From UBA6814 sp040753075 (GTDB lineage: Bacteria > Desulfobacterota > Desulfovibrionia > Desulfovibrionales > Desulfovibrionaceae), in contig JBFMHA010000047.1 of NCBI GenBank assembly GCA_040753075.1, positions 1-28,545 on the forward strand: a stretch of 28,545 nucleotides of DNA, written 5' to 3'. Positions 1-5,951 of this stretch are shown here, one piece after another (the stretch's first letter is position 1; every line of letters begins with the position of its first letter). Below the pieces are notes generated by a model. The model saw nothing but the letters and a program-made list of their open reading frames with translations, searched no databases and was not told where the DNA came from. A program made the translations under genes and the position numbers.

Positions 1-1
1 G

Positions 2-1609
2 CAGACCGCCAAAGGCCAGGGCTGCGACAAGGTGGGCGTGTGCGGCAAGACCGCCCAGGTCTCGGACCTCCAGGACCTGCTGACCTACGCCCTGCGCGGC
101 CTGTCCCTGGCCAGCCAAGAGGCGCGCCGGGTCGGGGCCCACGACCCGGCCACCGGCCCCTTCCTGGCCAAGGCCCTGTTCTCCACCCTGACCAACGTGA
201 ACTTCACGGCCGAGCGCTTTGTCGAGCTCATCGCCGAGGCGATTCGCCGCCGCGACGCCCTGGCCGCCGCGGCCCGGGCCAAGGGCGGCAAGGTTCCGGC
301 CGAGCACGCGGCCGCCTTCGCCCCGGCGGCGGACCTGGGCGGCCTCGCCTTTGAGGCGGCCAAGCGCGGCCTGAACGACGCCCCGACTGCGGCCGATCCG
401 GACGTGCGCTCCCTGCAGCACACCGTGCTCCTGGGCCTGCGCGGCATCGCGGCCTATGCCGACCACGCCCAGATCCTGGGCCAGTCCGACGAGTCCGTGT
501 TCGAGTTCCTGGAGAAGGCGCTGGTCGCGCCCTACGACGCCGGCCTCGGGCTGGGCGAATGGGTGGGCCTGGCCATGGAGGCCGGAAAGGTCAACCTGAA
601 GGCCATGGAGCTCCTGGACGCGGCCAACACCGGGACCTACGGCCATCCCGCGCCCACCGTGGTCCCCCTGGGCTGCCGCAAGGGCAAGTGCATCCTGGTC
701 TCGGGCCACGACCTCAAGGACCTGCACGACCTGCTGGTCCAGACCGAGGGCAAGGGCATCACCATCTATACCCACGGCGAGATGCTGCCCACCCACGGCT
801 ATCCCGGCCTCAAGAAGTTCAAGCACTTCTACGGACACTACGGCACGGCCTGGCAGAACCAGGCGCGCGAGTTCGCCCAGTTCCCCGGGGCCATCCTCAT
901 GACCACCAACTGCATCCAGCGGCCCTCCGAGGCGTACGGCGGCAACCTCTTCACCACCGGCCTGGTGGGCTGGCCCGGGGTGGCCCACGTGGCCAACGGC
1001 GACTTCGGCCCGGTCATCGCCAAGGCCCTGGAGCTGCCCGGCTTCGCCGCGGACGAGGACAAGGGTTCGGTCATGGTGGGCTTCGGCCGCAACACGGTCA
1101 TGGGCGTGGCCGGCGCGGTCATCGACGCGGTCAAGGCCGGCAAGATCCGCCATTTCTTCCTGGTGGCGGGCTGCGACGGGGCCAAGCCCGGCCGCAACTA
1201 CTACACCGAGTTCGTGGAGAAGGTCCCGCAGGACTGCGTGGTGCTCACCCTGGCCTGCGGCAAGTTCCGCTTCTTCGACAAGAAGCTGGGCGACATCGGC
1301 GGCATCCCGCGCCTGCTGGACATCGGCCAGTGCAACGACGCGTACTCCGCCATCCAGATCGCCGCGGCCCTGGCCGGCGCGTTCAACTGCGGGGTCAACG
1401 ACCTGCCCCTGTCCCTGGTGCTCTCCTGGTACGAGCAGAAGGCGGTGGCCATCCTGCTCACCCTGCTGCACCTGGGCATCAAGGACATCCGGCTGGGCCC
1501 CTCCCTGCCCGCGTTCCTGACCCCCAACGTGCTCAACTACCTGGTGGAGAACTTCAACATCAAGCCCATCAGCACTCCCGACGAGGATCTGAAGGCCATC
1601 CTGGGCTAG
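2..1609 (+). CDS. hcp: Hybrid cluster protein (hydroxylamine reductase), 5' end missing
   Basis: The reading frame is open to the left edge, so the start codon and the first two cysteines of the N-terminal cluster motif lie outside. The visible part begins QTAKGQGCDKVGVCGKT, with the C-x5-C half of the class I [4Fe-4S] motif. Counting from the GTG at 32, every ligand of the 4Fe-2O-2S hybrid cluster is present: H226, E250, C294, C381 (the persulfide cysteine), C409, C434 and E468. The spacing of the first six matches the Desulfovibrio vulgaris protein as I recall it. The family is cytoplasmic, reduces hydroxylamine to ammonia in vitro and acts on nitric oxide in vivo. A strong terminator follows, so it is not in one transcript with the cytochrome operon downstream. 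The GTG at 32 is internal and is not the start. Confidence 0.96.
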   Translation, partial: QTAKGQGCDKVGVCGKTAQVSDLQDLLTYALRGLSLASQEARRVGAHDPATGPFLAKALFSTLTNVNFTAERFVELIAEAIRRRDALAAAARAKGGKVPAEHAAAFAPAADLGGLAFEAAKRGLNDAPTAADPDVRSLQHTVLLGLRGIAAYADHAQILGQSDESVFEFLEKALVAPYDAGLGLGEWVGLAMEAGKVNLKAMELLDAANTGTYGHPAPTVVPLGCRKGKCILVSGHDLKDLHDLLVQTEGKGITIYTHGEMLPTHGYPGLKKFKHFYGHYGTAWQNQAREFAQFPGAILMTTNCIQRPSEAYGGNLFTTGLVGWPGVAHVANGDFGPVIAKALELPGFAADEDKGSVMVGFGRNTVMGVAGAVIDAVKAGKIRHFFLVAGCDGAKPGRNYYTEFVEKVPQDCVVLTLACGKFRFFDKKLGDIGGIPRLLDIGQCNDAYSAIQIAAALAGAFNCGVNDLPLSLVLSWYEQKAVAILLTLLHLGIKDIRLGPSLPAFLTPNVLNYLVENFNIKPISTPDEDLKAILG

Positions 1610-1635
1610 CCGGACGCCCCCCGCCCCCCGCCCCC

Positions 1636-1677
1636 GCGGCGGCCCGGACTTCCCCCCGGGCCGCCGCGCTTTTGTTT
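1636..1677 (+). terminator. Rho-independent terminator after hcp
   Basis: A perfect 12-bp G/C stem (1636-1647 with 1656-1667) closes an 8-base loop and is followed by a T-rich run (1670-1677). It lies 27 bases after the hcp stop codon. Confidence 0.9.
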
Positions 1678-1744
1678 GTCCCGCCAGGCCCCGGGTTCGG
1701 AGCAGTACTCGGGACCGTTGCGACGGCATCGCGGCGAAGCATTT

Positions 1745-1760
1745 TTTGACCTAGGTCAAA
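1745..1760. promoter_or_regulatory. FNR/HcpR-type operator upstream of the cytochrome operon
   Basis: The sequence TTTGACCTAGGTCAAA is a perfect 16-bp palindrome centred at 1752.5. Its TTGAC-N4-GTCAA core matches the box I recall for HcpR, the CRP/FNR-family regulator of hcp in Desulfovibrio. The centre lies 28.5 bp before the -10 hexamer at 1781, which places the site near -41 of the inferred transcription start. That is the position for a class II activator. A second site with almost the same geometry lies at 9600-9615. Which regulator binds is inferred; no regulator gene is visible in the window. Confidence 0.75.
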
Positions 1761-1780
1761 GAAACGGAATTGGGCCGGGG

Positions 1781-1786
1781 TATATC
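1781..1786 (+). promoter_or_regulatory. -10 element of the NapC/HAO operon promoter
   Basis: TATATC lies downstream of the palindrome with no good -35 box other than the palindrome itself, as expected of an activator-dependent promoter. Transcription would start near 1793 and leave a leader of about 150 bases. A weaker alternative (TTGCCT at 1857, TTATGG at 1880, 17-bp spacer) lies closer to the gene. Confidence 0.55.
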
Positions 1787-1945
1787 CCATCCAGGCCCGC
1801 CCTGCGCCATGGCCGGGGAGTACCCCGGGCGTTTGGGGCCGAAATCTGAAAACGCTTTGCCTTTTTCGCGCGATGTGTGTTATGGCCGGATATGGTGCCA
1901 GGTCTCCGCACGCGGTCCGACCGCACAGGACAAGGGAGGAGGGCG

Positions 1946-2503
1946 ATGAAGATACCGGTGAAGGCGCTAGTGCTGGTGGGGCTGGGCGTGGTGCTGTCCT
2001 TTCCCCTGTTCAGCATGACCTACTACACCATGGTCCGCACCTCGACCCCGGGCTTCTGTTCCTCCTGCCACGAGATCGAGTGGGCCTACAACACGTGGCG
2101 CACCTCGCCCCACGTGAACAACGCCCGCGGCGTGGTGGCGGACTGCATGGACTGCCACCTGCCCGCTCCCCACGACACCTTCGACTTCTTCTTCTCCAAG
2201 ACCTGGCACGGGGCCAAGGACGTGTTCGTCCATTTCGTCACGCTCGGCGAATACGACCACGCCAAGAACCGGGAGAAGGCCTACGCCAGCTTCAAGAACG
2301 ACCAGTGCCAGAAGTGCCATCGCAACCTGCTCTACCTGCCGGACAAGCGCGGGGCCATGCTGGCCCACCGCGCGGTGCTCTACCCCCTGCCCGGGACCGA
2401 GCAGAAGCGCTGCGTGGACTGCCACCGCAACCTGGTCCACAACGACCGTCCTGTCTACGAATACAAGCAGTACCAGGCCATGTACCGGAGTTCCGGCATC
2501 TAG
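1946..2503 (+). CDS. NapC/NirT (NrfH)-family tetraheme membrane cytochrome c, quinol dehydrogenase
   Basis: The protein has 185 residues: a short cytoplasmic N terminus, one membrane helix (about residues 6-28) and a periplasmic domain with four CxxCH haem sites (CSSCH, CMDCH, CQKCH, CVDCH). Family members take electrons from menaquinol and pass them to a periplasmic partner. The partner here is probably the octaheme protein encoded 46 bases downstream. I chose the ATG at 1946 because AGGGAGGAGGG lies just upstream and translation then begins directly before the membrane helix; an in-frame ATG at 1877 has no such site. In Desulfovibrio NrfH the first haem is held by the Met of CxxCHxM. Here that residue is Ile (CHEI), so haem 1 must have another ligand or none. 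It could also be called NrfH or HaoC; the octaheme partner favours a HaoC-like role. Confidence 0.9.
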   Translation: MKIPVKALVLVGLGVVLSFPLFSMTYYTMVRTSTPGFCSSCHEIEWAYNTWRTSPHVNNARGVVADCMDCHLPAPHDTFDFFFSKTWHGAKDVFVHFVTLGEYDHAKNREKAYASFKNDQCQKCHRNLLYLPDKRGAMLAHRAVLYPLPGTEQKRCVDCHRNLVHNDRPVYEYKQYQAMYRSSGI

Positions 2504-2549
2504 CCGCTCCGGCCGTGTTTTCCACACCCAGAGGAGGAGGCGTCGAGGA

Positions 2550-3941
2550 ATGAAAAGCAGAGCGATCCTGGCGATGGTGGTGGTCGCCGCGGCGATGCTG
2601 GTCCTGGCTGCGGGCGCGGCCCGGGCCCAGACCCCGAACATGCCCAAGCTGCGGGAGTTCCGCCTGGAGCGGGCCATGCCTCCCCAGGCCGTGGCCTGCA
2701 TCGAGTGCCACAAGAAGGAGTCGCCGGGCATCTACGGCGACTGGGCCGCCTCGCGCCACGCGGCCGCGGGCGTGACCTGCCTGGACTGCCACCAGGCCGA
2801 TCCCGCGGACAAGGACGTGGCCCAGGACCACTACAAGCAGTATGAGCGCGGCGACCAGCCCTACGGCAAGGGCGAGTACAAGATGCCGGTGGCCGGGGTG
2901 GTCACGCCCAAGGACTGCTCCCGCTGCCACCCGGACGAGGCCGCCCAGTATTCCCGCTCCAAGCACGCCAACACCATGGAGATCATCTGGAAGATCGATC
3001 CCTGGCTCAACAAGGGCATGAACTCCGACGCCGAGCGCAAGGTGGGCTGCCTGGCCTGCCACGGCACGGTTCTCAAGGTGAAGGACGGCAAGCTCGACCC
3101 CGCGACCTGGCCCAACGTGGGCGTGGGCCGGGTGAACCTGGACGGCTCCCTGGGCTCCTGCACCTCCTGCCACACCCGGCACCGCTTCGCCACCTCCGAG
3201 GCCCGCAAGCCCGAGGCCTGCGGCCAGTGCCACCTGGGCCCGGACCACCCGCAGATCGAGATCTACGAGGAGTCCAAGCACGGGGCCATCTACCACGCCT
3301 TCAAGGACACCTACAACTGGAGCGCCGCGCCCGGCACCTGGACCGCGGGCACGGACTACCGCGCCCCCACCTGCGCCGGCTGCCACATGTCCGGCTCGGG
3401 CAAGGTGCTCACCTCCCACGACGTGACCGAGCGCCTGTCCTGGGAGACCCAGGCCCCGCTCACGGTCCGCCCCTCGGAGTTCGCGGCCTTCCCGGCCAAG
3501 ACCGACTGGAAGGTGGAGCGGGAGAAGATGTCCGAGGTCTGCCGCCAGTGCCACGGCCAGAACTGGATCAACGACTTCTACCAGAACTTCGACAAGGTGG
3601 TGCAGGAGTACAACGAGGTGTACTTCAAGCCGGCCAAGGCCAAGCTGGACGAGCTCTACGCCAAGAAGCTCCTGGACCAGGCCAGCTTCTTCGACGAGGA
3701 GATGGAGGTCGAGTACTACGAGCTGTGGCACCACGAAGGCCGCCGCGCCCGCATGGGCGCCATGATGATGGCCCCGGACTACGCCTGGTGGCACGGCTTC
3801 TACGAGTGCAAGAAGCGCTTCAACACCTTCATGGAGGTGGCCGAGCACATGCTCAAGACCGGCGAGAAGGCCTACGTGTACCCCACCTACCCCAACAGGA
3901 CCGGCAGCACCGAGAAGCCGGCCGAGGTCTTCAAGAAGTAG
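2550..3941 (+). CDS. Octaheme cytochrome c of the hydroxylamine oxidoreductase (HAO) family
   Basis: The protein has 463 residues with a signal peptide ending near residue 26 (ARA-QT). Eight CxxCH sites begin at C50, C77, C123, C167, C204, C224, C275 and C331. There is no CxxCK site, which rules out the pentaheme nitrite reductase NrfA. The stretch GPDHPQIEIYEESKHG (about 230-245) just after haem 6 is characteristic of HAO. By family order haem 4 (C167) is the catalytic, P460-like haem. A charged, aromatic C-terminal helical region (340-435) has no membrane anchor. Together with the NapC/NirT protein upstream, this resembles the haoCA pair of Epsilonproteobacteria, where HAO is proposed to work reductively (nitrite to hydroxylamine). 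Whether the cross-linking tyrosine of oxidative HAO is present cannot be settled without an alignment. The start at 2550 has GAGGAGGAGG upstream. Confidence 0.9.
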   Translation: MKSRAILAMVVVAAAMLVLAAGAARAQTPNMPKLREFRLERAMPPQAVACIECHKKESPGIYGDWAASRHAAAGVTCLDCHQADPADKDVAQDHYKQYERGDQPYGKGEYKMPVAGVVTPKDCSRCHPDEAAQYSRSKHANTMEIIWKIDPWLNKGMNSDAERKVGCLACHGTVLKVKDGKLDPATWPNVGVGRVNLDGSLGSCTSCHTRHRFATSEARKPEACGQCHLGPDHPQIEIYEESKHGAIYHAFKDTYNWSAAPGTWTAGTDYRAPTCAGCHMSGSGKVLTSHDVTERLSWETQAPLTVRPSEFAAFPAKTDWKVEREKMSEVCRQCHGQNWINDFYQNFDKVVQEYNEVYFKPAKAKLDELYAKKLLDQASFFDEEMEVEYYELWHHEGRRARMGAMMMAPDYAWWHGFYECKKRFNTFMEVAEHMLKTGEKAYVYPTYPNRTGSTEKPAEVFKK

Positions 3942-3967
3942 CCCCGGACCGACCGCACGCACGGAGA

Positions 3968-3998
3968 GGCCCCCGCCGCAAGGCGGGGGCCTTGTTTT
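3968..3998 (+). terminator. Rho-independent terminator after the HAO-family gene
   Basis: A 10-bp perfect stem (3968-3977 with 3982-3991) has a GCAA tetraloop and is followed by TTGTTTT. Confidence 0.93.
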
Positions 3999-4030
3999 GG
4001 GCTTGGGTTCAGGGCGCGGCCTGATGCCGG

Positions 4031-4058
4031 TTGTCTTCGCCGGGGGATGTGCTATGCA
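4031..4058 (+). promoter_or_regulatory. Candidate sigma-70 promoter for treZY
   Basis: TTGTCT (4031-4036) and TATGCA (4053-4058) are separated by 16 bp, about 40 bases upstream of the treZ start and just after a strong terminator. Confidence 0.45.
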
Positions 4059-4094
4059 GGAAGGTAGCCCCATTGCCCGGGAAATGGAGGAAGC

Positions 4095-5951
4095 ATGGAC
4101 GGCTCCCGCGTGCGCGTCGGGCCGGAGAAGACCGGCGACGGGTGGACCTTCGCGGTCTGGGCTCCGCTCGCGCGCAGCGTGGACCTGGATCTGCCCGGCC
4201 CGACGCAGCGCACCCTGGCCATGCGCCCCGGCCCGGGCGGGTGCTGGACCGTGGCCGTCCCCGGACTCGCCGAGGGCTGCCGCTACTGGTTCCTGCTCGA
4301 CGGCCGGCTGCGCCGCGCCGACCCGGCCTCCCACTTCCAGCCCGAGGGCGTGCACGGCCCCTCCGCCCTGGTGGACCACGCGGCCCACGCCTGGGGCGAC
4401 GCCGGGTTCCGGCCCCCGCCCCGGGAGGACCTGGTGCTCTACGAGCTGCATGTGGGGACCTTCACCCCGGAGGGCACGCTGGACGCGGCCATCGGGCGGC
4501 TGGACCACCTGGTCCGGCTGGGGGCGACTGCGGTGGAGCTCATGCCCCTGGCCGCCTGCCCCGGGGCGCGCAACTGGGGCTACGACGGGGTCTTCCCCTT
4601 CGCGGTGCAGGCTGCCTACGGCGGGCCAGCGGCCTGCAAGCGCTTCGTGGACGCCTGCCATGCGCGGGGGCTGGCGGTCGTCCTGGACCTGGTCTGCAAC
4701 CACCTGGGGCCCGAGGGAAACTACCTGCGCGATTTCGGGCCGTACTTCACCGCGGCCTACCGCACCCCCTGGGGCGAGGCCGTGAACTTCGACGGCCCGG
4801 GCAGCGACGCGGTGCGCAACCATTTCATCCAGGCCGCGCTGCACTGGTTCGAGCGCTACCACGTGGACGGCCTGCGCCTGGACGCGACGCACGCCATCCA
4901 TGACGAGCGGGCCGGGCACTTCCTGGCCGAACTGTCCGGGGCGGCCGAGGACTGGGCCAGGCGGCGGGGCCGGCGGCGGCCCCTGCTGGTGGCCGAGAGC
5001 GACCGCAACGATCCCCGGCTGGTCCTGCCGACGCAGGCGGGCGGTTTCGGCCTGGACGCGGTGTGGGCCGACGACTTCCACCACAGCCTGCACAGCCTGC
5101 TCACCGGAGAGCGCCACGGCTTCTACGCCGACTACGGAACCCTGGAGCACCTGGCGGACAGCGCGTGCGGCGGCTTCGCCCGGCCCGGGGCCTTCTCCCC
5201 CTACCGCGGCCACTCCTACGGCGCGCCGGCCCCGGGCTTGCCGGGTTCGGCGCTGGTGACCTCGCTCCAGAACCACGACCAGGTGGGCAACCGGCCCCTG
5301 GGCGAGCGCCTGGGCGCGCTGGTCGGTTTCGAGGCCCTGAAGGCCGCGGCCGGGCTCCACCTCTTCCTGCCCTCCCTGCCGCTGCTGTTCATGGGCGAGG
5401 AGTGGGGCGAGGACCGGCCCTTCCTGTACTTCGTGGACCACCAGGACCCGGATCTGCTGCGGGCGGTGCGCCAGGGCCGCAGGCGGGAGTTCGAGGCCCT
5501 GGGCATGGCGGGCGAGCCGCCGGACCCGGCCGCGGAGGAGACCTTCCTGGCTTCGGTCCTGGACTGGTCCAAGCCCGGCCAGGGGCGGCATGCAGCCATG
5601 CTGGCGTTCTACGCCGAGGCCCTGCGCCTGCGCCGCAGCCTGCCCGGCCTGGCCGGAGACTGCCGGCTCGGCTTGCGGCCGGTGCCGGTCTACGGGGCCG
5701 GAGCCCTGCTGGTCCTGCGCCGGAGCGGGGGGAGCCGGGCGGCCGGGGTTTTCGCCCTGTCCGGCGCGCCGGCCCGGCTGGACCTGGCGTCCCTGCTGCC
5801 GCCCGGCCCCTGGTCCCTGGTCCTGGACTCCGCCGGGCCGGCCTTCGGCGGCCCGGGGTCGGGCCTGCCCGCAAGACCGGAGGACAACCTGGCGCTGCCC
5901 GCCTACGGCGCGGCCTGGTACCACGCTCCGGCCGGGGAGGTGGGGGCGTGA
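4095..5951 (+). CDS. treZ: Malto-oligosyltrehalose trehalohydrolase
   Basis: The protein has 618 residues, the usual family length. It cleaves the trehalose unit from maltooligosyl trehalose, the second step of the TreY-TreZ route from glycogen or maltodextrin to trehalose, in the cytoplasm. An N-terminal beta-sandwich (about 1-100) precedes a GH13 barrel. The GH13 motifs are clear: LDLVCNH, GLRLDATHAI with nucleophile D263, VAESDRND with acid/base E301, and NHDQVGN with D395. A C-terminal beta domain follows. The ATG at 4095 has GGAGGAAG upstream. Its stop codon overlaps the treY start, so the two are translationally coupled. No treS, otsA or otsB lies nearby, so this pair appears to be the trehalose route encoded here. 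Confidence 0.96.
   Translation: MDGSRVRVGPEKTGDGWTFAVWAPLARSVDLDLPGPTQRTLAMRPGPGGCWTVAVPGLAEGCRYWFLLDGRLRRADPASHFQPEGVHGPSALVDHAAHAWGDAGFRPPPREDLVLYELHVGTFTPEGTLDAAIGRLDHLVRLGATAVELMPLAACPGARNWGYDGVFPFAVQAAYGGPAACKRFVDACHARGLAVVLDLVCNHLGPEGNYLRDFGPYFTAAYRTPWGEAVNFDGPGSDAVRNHFIQAALHWFERYHVDGLRLDATHAIHDERAGHFLAELSGAAEDWARRRGRRRPLLVAESDRNDPRLVLPTQAGGFGLDAVWADDFHHSLHSLLTGERHGFYADYGTLEHLADSACGGFARPGAFSPYRGHSYGAPAPGLPGSALVTSLQNHDQVGNRPLGERLGALVGFEALKAAAGLHLFLPSLPLLFMGEEWGEDRPFLYFVDHQDPDLLRAVRQGRRREFEALGMAGEPPDPAAEETFLASVLDWSKPGQGRHAAMLAFYAEALRLRRSLPGLAGDCRLGLRPVPVYGAGALLVLRRSGGSRAAGVFALSGAPARLDLASLLPPGPWSLVLDSAGPAFGGPGSGLPARPEDNLALPAYGAAWYHAPAGEVGA

Noticed and set aside
1877..1945. Earlier in-frame ATG for the NapC/NirT gene
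   Set aside because: It has no ribosome binding site, whereas the ATG at 1946 has a strong one and puts the membrane helix at the N terminus.
2550..3941. Calling this gene NrfA (pentaheme nitrite reductase) because an NrfH-like gene precedes it
   Set aside because: It has eight CxxCH sites and no CxxCK, and an HAO-type sequence after haem 6.
2292..5924. Very long minus-strand open frame (about 1,210 codons)
   Set aside because: It lies opposite the HAO-family gene and treZ, both unmistakable. Its product is Gly/Ala/Val/Arg-rich with no family similarity, as expected from antisense of G/C-rich genes.
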